Part shown: piece after piece, positions 15,558-23,395 of the stretch
How positions within the stretch are numbered: position 1 is the first letter of the stretch
How the letters are laid out: every line of letters starts with the position of its first letter
Assembly: GCF_018130765.1 (NCBI RefSeq)
Contig: NZ_JAFCJZ010000009.1
Span: 124,001 to 188,000 of the forward strand
Length of the DNA stretch: 64,000 bases
Source: Bradyrhizobium iriomotense
Lineage (GTDB): Bacteria > Pseudomonadota > Alphaproteobacteria > Rhizobiales > Xanthobacteraceae
Reading direction: 5' to 3'
Position numbers and translations under genes: made by a program
The notes under the pieces: generated by a model
What the model was told of the DNA's origin: nothing
The model's database searches: none
What the model saw: the letters and a program-made list of their open reading frames with translations, nothing else

Positions 15558-17789
15558 GTGTCCCGCATTGTCTCTGTCGCCAGGCGCCTCAGCGCCGGCC
15601 TTGTCGCATCTATTTCCCTCCATTCGCTCGATCTCTCCGCCGCCCGGGCGCAGCAGGCTGCCATCGAACAGCTGCCGCCGGTCGAGGTGACCAAGTCGGA
15701 CGATCAGAATCGCACCCGCGCCAGGGCGACGGGCGATGGCGATACGGTGAGGAGACGTCCGCCGTCGAATTTCGCCCCGACCGGCGCCGGCTCATCCGGC
15801 TCCGGCAGTGCGGCCGCCGCCGGCAACGGGGGCATTGTCGGGGCCGCCACGACCGTTATCACGGCCGCGGACATCGCGCATTCGCCGTCGCAGACCCTTG
15901 CCGAGATCATCGCGACGCAAGTTCCGGGCGCCCAGATCACAACGCTCTATGGCGGGCCGGTGGCCGCGAAGACCAGCGTCGACCTGCGCGGCTTCGGCGC
16001 GTTTGCCACCGCCAACACGCTGGTGCTGGTCAACGGCCGGCGGTTGAACGATATCGACATGGCGCAGGTGGACCTCTCCACCATTCCGCTCAATTCGGTC
16101 GAGCGCATCGAAATCACGCGCGGCAATTCGGGCGCGGTGCTCTACGGTGACAACGCGGTCGGTGGCGTGATCAACATCGTCACAAAGAACGGCGTCGGCG
16201 GGCCGCCCGTGACCGCGCGGATCGAGGCCGGCTTCGGCTCGTTCAATACCAGGCTTGGCAACGTCTCGACCTCGCTCAATTCCGGTCCGTGGTCGACCTC
16301 GTTCTACGGCAATGTCGTCAAGACCGACGGCTACCGCGACAACAATCGCTATTCCCAGGAGAACGGCGTCGGCAATCTGAACTACACGACGCCGGGCCTG
16401 ACCGCTTTCCTGACCGTCACCGGCGACAATCAGGAGCTGCGACTGCCGGGCGGCCGCACCGTCGATCCCTCGATCGGCGTCGACGAACTCGCAACCAATC
16501 GGAAGGGCACCAGCACGCCTTTCAACTACGCCAACCAGCAGGGGTTTAGCGCAACAGCGGGCTTCACCAAGACTCTGGTCAACGGCGTCGATCTCATCGT
16601 CGACGGCGGCGTGCGCGACAGGAAGCAGCAGAGCGCGTTCTTCTCCAGCCCGACGCCTGTCCCGGCCTTGTTCACGTCGACCTATGTCGATGCCGGTCTA
16701 ACGACATGGTCGATCACGCCGCGTCTCGGCGTGAAGAGCCTGCTGCTGGGGATGCCGTCGCAGCTCCTGACCGGCATCGACTATTACGATGCGAGCTTTC
16801 AGCAGAACCGCGGCGCCGGGCAGGGGCTCGCTCCCTGGCACAATTACGATCTCAGGCAGCAGACGGTTGCGGGCTATTTTCAGCATACATTGGGTGTGCT
16901 GCCCACGACCGACATCTCCTATGGCGCGCGCGTGCAGAACGTCAGCCTCTCGGCGCGCGACAATTTCGACCCGGCGGCTCCGTTCAACACCGACATCGGC
17001 GCGCTCCCGCTTCGGAGCGATGAGACTCAATACGCGCTGCATCTCGGCGCGGAGCATCACCTCAACGACATAGTTTCGCTGTTCGGCCGCGCGGCGCGCG
17101 CATTCCGCACGCCCGACGTGGATGAGCGCGTGTCGTCGGGGCCGTCGTTCGATCCCTTCACCTTCGCTCCGATCCCGCAAACCTTCCAGCTCAAGACCCA
17201 GACCTCGCAAGACATCGAGGGCGGGCTGCGCATCAAAGGGGGCGGGCTGCAGTTGCAGAGCAGCCTCTATCTGATGGACCTCGCCAACGAGATCCATTTC
17301 AACCCGATCCTCTTCTACAACACCAATCTCGATCCAACCCGGCGCTACGGCTCCGAGACCAGCCTGTCCTATCGCGTCAACGACGCCCTGCTGCTGCGCT
17401 CCGGCATGGCCTATACGCGGGCCACGTTCCGCGAAGGCGTCTGGGCCGGCAACGATGTGCCGCTCGTGTCGCGCTACACCGCCAGTGCGGGCTTCACTTG
17501 GAACATCTGGCAGAACTATGTTGTGCTCGATGCCACCGCGCGCTTCTGGAGCGAGCGGCGCATGGACAACGACCAGGCGGGAACCCAGAAGCCGATCCCT
17601 GCCAACGGCACAATCGACCTCAAGCTCAGCGGCCAGTATGAGCGCTATTTCTGGTCCCTCAGCGTCAACAATGTGCTGAACACGCTCTACTACGATTATG
17701 CGATCGCAAGCACCTTCACCGACGGCCGCTTCAGCGCCTATCCGCTGCCAGGTCGCACCTATCTGCTCAAGGCCGGCGCCACGTTCTGA
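15558..17789 (+). CDS. btuB: TonB-dependent outer-membrane receptor, probably for vitamin B12
   Basis: This 743-residue protein has a signal peptide (about residues 1-34, ending ARAQ). The N-terminal plug domain includes LPPVEV (TonB-box-like region), VDLRGFGAF, LVLVNGRRLND, VERIEITRGNSGAVLYGDNA (in outline) and GGVINIVTKNG. A 22-strand-type barrel follows, ending in an aromatic residue (LLKAGATF). The start is GTG 15558 preceded by GAGG. The upstream cobalamin riboswitch gives the strongest clue to substrate, while sequence alone only shows a TonB receptor. A strongly Gly/Ser/Pro-rich insert (about 60-95) lies between the TonB box and the plug, which is longer than in E. coli BtuB. Confidence 0.9.
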   Translation: MSRIVSVARRLSAGLVASISLHSLDLSAARAQQAAIEQLPPVEVTKSDDQNRTRARATGDGDTVRRRPPSNFAPTGAGSSGSGSAAAAGNGGIVGAATTVITAADIAHSPSQTLAEIIATQVPGAQITTLYGGPVAAKTSVDLRGFGAFATANTLVLVNGRRLNDIDMAQVDLSTIPLNSVERIEITRGNSGAVLYGDNAVGGVINIVTKNGVGGPPVTARIEAGFGSFNTRLGNVSTSLNSGPWSTSFYGNVVKTDGYRDNNRYSQENGVGNLNYTTPGLTAFLTVTGDNQELRLPGGRTVDPSIGVDELATNRKGTSTPFNYANQQGFSATAGFTKTLVNGVDLIVDGGVRDRKQQSAFFSSPTPVPALFTSTYVDAGLTTWSITPRLGVKSLLLGMPSQLLTGIDYYDASFQQNRGAGQGLAPWHNYDLRQQTVAGYFQHTLGVLPTTDISYGARVQNVSLSARDNFDPAAPFNTDIGALPLRSDETQYALHLGAEHHLNDIVSLFGRAARAFRTPDVDERVSSGPSFDPFTFAPIPQTFQLKTQTSQDIEGGLRIKGGGLQLQSSLYLMDLANEIHFNPILFYNTNLDPTRRYGSETSLSYRVNDALLLRSGMAYTRATFREGVWAGNDVPLVSRYTASAGFTWNIWQNYVVLDATARFWSERRMDNDQAGTQKPIPANGTIDLKLSGQYERYFWSLSVNNVLNTLYYDYAIASTFTDGRFSAYPLPGRTYLLKAGATF

Positions 17790-17850
17790 TCCCCGATGGG
17801 GCTGTCACATGCTTCCGAATGTACTAGAGTTGGAAAAGAAGGAGATACCC

Positions 17851-18429
17851 ATGGCTCTCGACATCCTGCCGTCTCAAGACAACCGCTTCCGGCTTCACCC
17901 GGTCGCGCCGCGCCTAGCGCCGATGTTCTGTCTTGCGCTGCTGACGGCATCGTGTGCGCTCGCAAGCTTCGCGCTCGCCTGCGCGACGCCGTTTGCTGCC
18001 TTCGCCGTCGTCGCGGCCGCGATGCTGCCGCTACGCCCGGCACTGCTCGTCGTCACCGGCGCATGGCTGGTGAACCAAAGCATCGGTTTTGGTGTTCTGC
18101 ACTATCCGGTCGATGGCAGCACTCTCGCCTGGGGATTTTTGATCGGTGCCGCTGCGCTGGTTGCGACCGCGACATCGTCCGCCGTGCTCCGCGCGCTGCC
18201 GCAGGGGCGCACGCCGCTGGTGCTGGCGATCACGCTCGTCGCCGCCTATGCCGCCTATGAGCTCGTGCTGTTCGCCGCGACGCCGGCTCTCGGCGGAGAG
18301 GCGGCTTTCACTGCGGCTATCGTGACGCGGCTTGGGCTGCTCAGCGCCGTCTGGCTCGCCGGTCTCGTCGCGGTCTGTGAGATCGTCCGCCTGGTCGCAC
18401 CGTTCGGGCGCAAGGCGATGTCGGCCTGA
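17851..18429 (+). CDS. Polytopic inner-membrane protein linked to the B12 receptor
   Basis: This 192-residue protein has about five or six hydrophobic helices separated by short loops, with an NQSIGFGVLHYPVDG loop between them. ATG 17851 follows a very strong AAGAAGGAGATA site; an in-frame ATG at 17809 has none. It lies 61 bp after the receptor gene, in the same direction and under the same cobalamin riboswitch. It does not look like BtuC, CbtA or CbtB. A role in cobalamin or cobalt transport, perhaps as a substrate-specific membrane component, is inferred only from context. Confidence 0.72.
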   Translation: MALDILPSQDNRFRLHPVAPRLAPMFCLALLTASCALASFALACATPFAAFAVVAAAMLPLRPALLVVTGAWLVNQSIGFGVLHYPVDGSTLAWGFLIGAAALVATATSSAVLRALPQGRTPLVLAITLVAAYAAYELVLFAATPALGGEAAFTAAIVTRLGLLSAVWLAGLVAVCEIVRLVAPFGRKAMSA

Positions 18430-18439
18430 GCGGCCATTC

Positions 18440-18515
18440 GTAGCCCGGGTGAGCGAAGCGACACCCGGGTATCCGCCCGCAATATCCCGGATATCGCTTC
18501 GCTCATCCGGGCTAC
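18440..18515. repeat. Palindromic intergenic repeat (GTAGCCCGGG type)
   Basis: The arms GTAGCCCGGGTGAGCGAAGCG and its near-perfect inverse CGCTTCGCTCATCCGGGCTAC enclose a second short inverted pair around CCCGGGTAT/ATATCCCGG. It lies just after the membrane-protein stop. From memory this REP-like family is frequent in Bradyrhizobium. It may also serve as a terminator. Confidence 0.85.
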
Positions 18516-19225
18516 GGGACCCGGGCTGTGTCGCCCGGCTGTCAACCCGTCGCGCCAAAAATATTCCACTTTACCGAAATTCGGATTTGTCGTATGTGAT
18601 CGCCCATCCCGGCTCATCGGGAGGGGCGATCATGTTGTCGTCACGATACGCGAGCCGGGCTTGCGGTGGACGCGGCAGCGTCGGCACGAAATGGTAGCGG
18701 GCAGGGCGGGTAGTCCCTGTGAGCTCGTGACCGCGTGCGGATGAGCGGCGCTGTGAGTTCGTCGTGCCAACATTTCGATGGCAACGTGCACAACGCCGTC
18801 GAACCCTGTGGTGCCAACGAACGCGCGTACGGCAAAACCGTGTGGTCCTGGCCGTCGTTGCTACGGTCAAGCCTTTCGCGAAGATGCGCGCGAGCCCAAC
18901 CGGGCAGACGGCATCGTCAATTCGCGAAGGTGAGGGAGGCCAGAACGAACTCGGCTCCCGGGAGAGCACGGCATAAGCCGTCCAACCATCGCGCAGGGAA
19001 GGCCGTGTGTTGGGCTTCACCTGTATGCTGCTGTGCGGTCTCCTTGCGCACCATTTTCGCGCAGCGGACCGCGGGTGCCGCCGGCACCCGGCCTTCCCTG
19101 CGCCCTCTTGGCTTGAGGGTGGAGAGACGAAGCAAAGCTCGGGCGAAAATCAGCCGCGAGGCTGCGAAGGTGTGTCTGCAAGTTGAAGTGTGCAGTTGGA
19201 GGATGGTGACGCTGCCTCTTGCTCC

Positions 19226-19294
19226 GTCATTGCGAGCGCAGCGAAGCAATCCAGACTCTTTCCGCGGAGAGATTCTTGATTGCTTCGCAATGAC
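19226..19294. repeat. GTCATTGCGAGCG inverted repeat
   Basis: GTCATTGCGA (19226-19235) is matched by TCGCAATGAC (19285-19294). Inner complementary parts (GCGAAGCAATCCAGA and TTGATTGCTTCGC) also match. It is a REP-like mobile palindrome type that I recall as common in this genus. Confidence 0.8.
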
Positions 19295-19386
19295 GACTTG
19301 GAGAGAGCGTGTGCCCCACTTCGCTCTCGTGTCCCGCGCAGCGTCATCCCGGCGATGCGAAGCATCGTCCGGAGCGACGGTGCGCT

Positions 19387-19443
19387 GCAGAGCCGGGACC
19401 CATCTAACCGCCGGGGCCACGCCGCCCTGGGTCCCGGCTCTGC
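19387..19443. repeat. Inverted repeat GCAGAGCCGGGACCCA
   Basis: Perfect 16-bp arms GCAGAGCCGGGACCCA (19387-19402) and TGGGTCCCGGCTCTGC (19428-19443) with a 25-bp spacer. A wider set of matching segments (GTCATCCCGGCGATGCG upstream and the TTGTCCGGGACACG region downstream) suggests part of a larger repeat unit. Confidence 0.8.
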
Positions 19444-19865
19444 GCCGCAACGCCTTACGCGTTGCGGCTTGTCCGGGACACGAGCAATGCACCTCGCTCC
19501 GCGAGGGGCGCCAGCGACTCACTTCGTGGGTGTGCCCGTCGGTCGTTCCAGGCCGCGTGTTCTGTGCCTGCTACAAAATCTCAGATTGTAAACCGTCATC
19601 TTCGTAGCGGTATCCAAGTAGCCATCTCCGTGTCTTCCCGGTAACGATTGTGCTGTCTGCGCAACACCTATTCCGGATTAAGCCCTCATCGCCAGCCGTT
19701 CGCATCACCGCCGCTTTTTGGCCACACCCGAACATGAATAAAATCGCTCTAAGTTTTTCAGCGGGAGCGGCGGTCCGCGAAGACGACGGGAAATCCCCAA
19801 GGTCGATTCAAATCTTGGCTCTGATTTTTCGGGTCTGAAAGGGTTGACCGGGGAAACTGGTTGCG

Positions 19866-21590
19866 ATGGACGCGAAGTCTAACATCAAGCAGAGGCTGCC
19901 GAGCCGTCACGTGACGGAAGGCCCTGCGCGCGCGCCCCATCGGTCCTACTTCTACGCCATGGGTCTGACCACCGAGCAGATCCACCAGCCCTTCGTCGGC
20001 GTCGCCTCCTGCTGGAATGAAGCCGCCCCCTGCAACATCGCTTTGATGCGCCAGGCGCAGGCGGTGAAGAAGGGCGTCGCATCGGCCGGCGGTACGCCGC
20101 GCGAGTTCTGCACCATCACCGTGACCGACGGCATCGCCATGGGCCATGACGGCATGCGCTCCTCGCTGCCGTCGCGCGAATGCATTGCCGATTCCGTCGA
20201 ACTGACCGTGCGCGGCCACGCGTATGATGCACTCGTGGGCTTGGCAGGCTGCGACAAGTCGCTGCCCGGCATGATGATGGCGATGGTCCGCCTCAACGTG
20301 CCCTCGATCTTCATCTATGGCGGCTCGATCCTGCCCGGCAACTTCCGCGGGCAACAGGTCACCGTGCAGGACATGTTCGAGGCCGTCGGCAAGCATTCCG
20401 TCGGTGCCATGTCGGACGAGGACCTCGACGAGATCGAGCGCGTGGCGTGCCCCTCGGCGGGCGCCTGTGGCGCGCAGTTTACCGCCAACACCATGGCGAC
20501 CGTCTCCGAGGCGATCGGCCTGGCGCTGCCTTACTCGGCCGGTGCCCCGGCGCCCTATGAGATCCGCGACGCCTTCTGCATGACCGCGGGCGAGAAGGTG
20601 ATGGACCTGATCGCCCAAAACATCCGGCCGCGCGACATCGTCACCCGTAAGGCATTGGAAAACGCGGCGGCCGTCGTCGCGGCCTCCGGCGGCTCGACCA
20701 ATGCTGCGCTGCATCTACCGGCGATCGCCCATGAGGCGGGCATTAAGTTTGACTTATTCGACGTCGCCGAAATCTTCAAAAAGACACCATATGTCGCGGA
20801 TTTGAAGCCGGGCGGCCGTTATGTCGCCAAAGACATGTTTGAAGTAGGTGGCATACCGCTTCTGATGAAGACGCTGCTCGACAACGGATTTCTCCACGGC
20901 GACTGCATTACGGTCACCGGTCGAACGATCGCCGAAAACCTCAAAAGCGTGAAGTGGAATCCGCACCAGGACGTGGTGCACCCGGCAGACAAACCCATCA
21001 CCGTCACTGGCGGTGTGGTCGGTCTGAAGGGCAATTTGGCGCCAGAAGGTGCGATCGTGAAAGTCGCGGGAATGTCCAACCTCAAGTTTACCGGTCCGGC
21101 CAGGTGCTTTGACCGGGAGGAGGACGCGTTCGAGGCTGTTCAGAACCGCACCTACAAGGAAGGCGAAGTCATCGTCATCCGCTACGAGGGCCCCAAGGGC
21201 GGCCCCGGCATGCGGGAAATGCTCCAGACCACCGCGGCGCTGACCGGGCAGGGCATGGGCGGCAAGATCGCGCTCATCACCGATGGCCGCTTCTCCGGCG
21301 CCACCCGCGGCTTCTGCATCGGTCATGTCGGGCCCGAGGCCGCCATCGGCGGCCCGATCGGGCTGCTCGAGGATGGCGACATCATCGAGATCGATGCGGA
21401 CGTGGGTACCCTTAACGTAAAATTGAGCGACCAGGAGCTCGCCCAGCGCAAGACCAAATGGAGCGCTCGCGCGACTAACCACACGTCGGGTGCGCTCTGG
21501 AAATATGCTCAACAGGTTGGACCAGCGGTCGGGGGGGCTGTGACCCATCCGGGCGGCGCGCACGAGAAACAGTGCTATGCGGACATCTAG
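19866..21590 (+). CDS. ilvD: Dihydroxy-acid dehydratase
   Basis: This 574-residue iron-sulfur enzyme of valine, leucine and isoleucine synthesis dehydrates dihydroxy acids to 2-oxo acids. It shows the family cysteines in GVASCWNE, LAGCDKSLPG and CPSAGACGAQFTANTM, which ligate the [2Fe-2S] or [4Fe-4S] cluster. Also present are FIYGGSILPG and the C-terminal TDGRFSGATRGFCIGHVGPEA (in outline). Length is normal. ATG 19866 opens directly on the conserved N-terminus. The gene overlaps the downstream exoR-like gene by 14 bp. A segment at about 20740-21130 uses more AT-ending codons, including TTA, than the rest of the gene. Confidence 0.96.
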   Translation: MDAKSNIKQRLPSRHVTEGPARAPHRSYFYAMGLTTEQIHQPFVGVASCWNEAAPCNIALMRQAQAVKKGVASAGGTPREFCTITVTDGIAMGHDGMRSSLPSRECIADSVELTVRGHAYDALVGLAGCDKSLPGMMMAMVRLNVPSIFIYGGSILPGNFRGQQVTVQDMFEAVGKHSVGAMSDEDLDEIERVACPSAGACGAQFTANTMATVSEAIGLALPYSAGAPAPYEIRDAFCMTAGEKVMDLIAQNIRPRDIVTRKALENAAAVVAASGGSTNAALHLPAIAHEAGIKFDLFDVAEIFKKTPYVADLKPGGRYVAKDMFEVGGIPLLMKTLLDNGFLHGDCITVTGRTIAENLKSVKWNPHQDVVHPADKPITVTGGVVGLKGNLAPEGAIVKVAGMSNLKFTGPARCFDREEDAFEAVQNRTYKEGEVIVIRYEGPKGGPGMREMLQTTAALTGQGMGGKIALITDGRFSGATRGFCIGHVGPEAAIGGPIGLLEDGDIIEIDADVGTLNVKLSDQELAQRKTKWSARATNHTSGALWKYAQQVGPAVGGAVTHPGGAHEKQCYADI

Positions 21591-22398
21591 GCGTGCCATA
21601 GTTGCGTTTGTGTTGGGGGCCAGTGCGCTGGTCGCACCTGCGCTCGCCTTTGACGGCGCGCCGGTCAACCAGAAGGACGCGACCATCCCCGTCGTGACCA
21701 CGCTGCCGGGCGCGGCGGGCGCGGTGCGCAGCAAGGTGCCGCCGGCGACCCAGGAAACCTCACTCAGCGCCCTGCAATATGCCGCCGAGGGCGGTCATCC
21801 CATTGCGCAGTGGAAACTCGGCCGCATGTATGCCAATGGCGACGGCGTCGCCCAGGACGACGTGCGCGCCTTCGAATACTTCAGCCGGATCGCCAACGCG
21901 CATGCCGAGGACAGCCCGTCGGCGCCGCAGGCACAGGTCGTGGCCAACGCCTTCGTCGCGCTCGGCCGCTACTACCTGAGCGGCATCCCGAATTCGAAGA
22001 TCAAGGCCGACCCGGAGCGGGCGCGGGAGATGTTCTCCTATGCGGCCTCCTATTTCGGCAACGCGGACGCCCAGTACGATCTCGCCCGGCTATACCTGAA
22101 GACGCCGGACGCCTCGCGCGAGGACTTCCGCTACGGCGCCCGCTGGCTCGGCCTTGCCGCCCAGAAGGGCCAGCACGAGGCGCAGGCGCTGCTCGGCCAG
22201 ATGCTGTTCAACGGCGACCGCCTGCCGCGGCAGGCCGCGCGCGGCCTGATGTGGCTGACGCTGGCGCGCGACAGCGCCGGTGCCGAGGAGACCTGGATCA
22301 AGGAAAGCTACAACCGCGCTTTCGCCAAGGCCTCCGACGACGACCGCGCCATGTGCCTGCAAATGCTGGAACAATGGGTGCAGGGCCGTAGGGAGTAA
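21577..22398 (+). CDS. exoR: ExoR-like periplasmic Sel1-repeat protein
   Basis: This 273-residue protein has a signal peptide (about residues 1-24, ending ALA) and several Sel1-like helical repeats, for example ALQYAAEGGHPIAQWKLGRMYANGDGV (in outline), FSYAASYFGNADAQYDLARLYL (in outline) and WLGLAAQKGQHEAQALLGQML (in outline). Spacing and wording closely resemble ExoR of Sinorhizobium, a periplasmic inhibitor of the ExoS-ChvI two-component system that controls exopolysaccharide and motility. The start lies inside the ilvD 3' end, so the two genes are probably co-transcribed. No exoS or chvI is in the window. The family resemblance is by memory; a general Sel1 protein is the alternative. Confidence 0.8.
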   Translation: MRTSRRAIVAFVLGASALVAPALAFDGAPVNQKDATIPVVTTLPGAAGAVRSKVPPATQETSLSALQYAAEGGHPIAQWKLGRMYANGDGVAQDDVRAFEYFSRIANAHAEDSPSAPQAQVVANAFVALGRYYLSGIPNSKIKADPERAREMFSYAASYFGNADAQYDLARLYLKTPDASREDFRYGARWLGLAAQKGQHEAQALLGQMLFNGDRLPRQAARGLMWLTLARDSAGAEETWIKESYNRAFAKASDDDRAMCLQMLEQWVQGRRE

Positions 22399-22421
22399 TC
22401 TCGGCAGCACCAGTGCCGTAG

Positions 22422-22447
22422 GGTGGGCAAAGCGCAGCGTGCCCACC
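22422..22447. repeat. Short inverted repeat GGTGGGCA between convergent genes
   Basis: GGTGGGCA (22422-22429) pairs with TGCCCACC (22440-22447) across a 10-nt loop. The preceding GTAGGGTGGGCAAAGCG wording is a repeat type I recall from Bradyrhizobium intergenic regions. It lies between the convergent exoR-like and xthA genes and could terminate both. Confidence 0.7.
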
Positions 22448-22460
22448 ATCTCGACGTAGC

Positions 22461-23258
22461 TTACGCCGCCTCCAGATCCAGATCCGCCCACACCGGCACG
22501 TGGTCCGACGGCTTCTCCCAGCCGCGCACATAGCTGTCGATTCCGACATTGGCGAGCTTGTCGCTGGCCTGCGGCGACAGCAGCAGATGATCGATGCGCA
22601 GCCCCTGGTTCTTCTGCCAGGCGCCTGCCTGGTAGTCCCAGAACGTGTAGAGCCCCGGCTCGTCGGTCACGGCCCGCAAGGCGTCGGTCAGGCCGAGGCC
22701 GAGCAGGGACTGAAAGCTCTCCCGCGTCTCGGTCTTGAACAGGGCGTCCTCGGTCCAGGCGGCCGGATTGGAGACGTCGCGGGCATGCGGGATGACGTTG
22801 AAGTCGCCTGCGAGGATCAGCGGCTCCTCGGTCTTAAGGCGCTCCTTCGAATACTCAAGAAGCCGGGACATCCATTTGAGCTTGTAGGGATATTTCTCGG
22901 TCCCGACCGGATTGCCGTTGGGCAGATAGAGGCAGGCGATGCGCAGCACGCCGGACTTGAGCGTCACCACGCCCTCGAGGAAGCGGGCATGGGTGTCCTC
23001 GTCGTCGCCGGCGAGCCCCGACTTGGTCTCGTCGAACCTGAGCTTCGAGAGCAGCGCGACGCCGTTGAACGTCTTCTGCCCGTGGGTGACGACGTTGTAG
23101 CCCAGCGCCTCGATCTCCAGCCGCGGGAAGGCCTCGTCGACGCATTTGATCTCCTGCAGGCAGACGATGTCCGGCTGGCACTCCCTCAGCCAGGTCAGGA
23201 GGAGATCGATCCGCTGCCGGACCGAATTCACGTTCCAAGTGGCAACTCTGATGGGCAT
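22461..23258 (-). CDS. xthA: Exodeoxyribonuclease III (AP endonuclease)
   Basis: This 265-residue metal-dependent endonuclease/exonuclease/phosphatase-fold enzyme repairs abasic sites in DNA. Signature strings are IRVATWNVNSVRQR, CLQEIKC (catalytic Glu), YLPNGNPVG, LAGDFNVIPH (Asp/Asn active site) and the C-terminal SDHVPVWADL with the catalytic His. ATG 23258 starts the protein at MPIRVATWN, the usual N-terminus; the longer upstream frame lacks support. It is convergent with the exoR-like gene and divergent from the hybrid kinase gene. Confidence 0.95.
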   Translation of the reverse strand: MPIRVATWNVNSVRQRIDLLLTWLRECQPDIVCLQEIKCVDEAFPRLEIEALGYNVVTHGQKTFNGVALLSKLRFDETKSGLAGDDEDTHARFLEGVVTLKSGVLRIACLYLPNGNPVGTEKYPYKLKWMSRLLEYSKERLKTEEPLILAGDFNVIPHARDVSNPAAWTEDALFKTETRESFQSLLGLGLTDALRAVTDEPGLYTFWDYQAGAWQKNQGLRIDHLLLSPQASDKLANVGIDSYVRGWEKPSDHVPVWADLDLEAA

Positions 23259-23395
23259 TGGGGGAGGGCTCCAGGCAGGGGCCATGGTTAGAACAAAATG
23301 CAAACGTGCCCGTCAAGGACGCCGCAAAATCTCCCACAAAATTAACCCGGCTTAAGCGGGCCGCAGGCCATTGATACGGGAAAGGTTCCGCTGGA

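Larger units (their letters stand above)
18516..19865. other. Long gene-free stretch made of dispersed repeats, upstream of ilvD
   Basis: About 1.35 kb has no supportable gene: open frames on both strands lack ribosome sites and have Arg/Ser/Cys-rich shadow composition. About 18571-19195 resembles, from memory, a conserved non-coding block found in several copies in Bradyrhizobium, often carrying the same spurious reverse-strand frame. GCAGGGAAGGCCGTGTG (about 18993) and GGCCTTCCCTGCGCCC (about 19091) are inverted within it. Two shorter palindromic repeats follow (listed separately). The last 200 bp, with a moderately AT-rich patch (TGAATAAAATCGC near 19735), should hold the ilvD promoter. 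Confidence 0.6.

Noticed and set aside
18571..19020. A 149-residue reverse-strand open frame in the repeat mosaic
   Set aside because: No ribosome site and a Ser/Arg/Thr/Pro-rich random-like sequence. I recall similar frames annotated in many places because they lie in a dispersed repeat, not because they are translated.
18440..19443. CRISPR array in the repeat-rich stretch
   Set aside because: The elements are different palindromes without regular direct repeats or uniform spacers.
18735..19607. A 290-residue forward open frame in the same stretch
   Set aside because: It runs through several unrelated repeat elements and has no domain or start signal.
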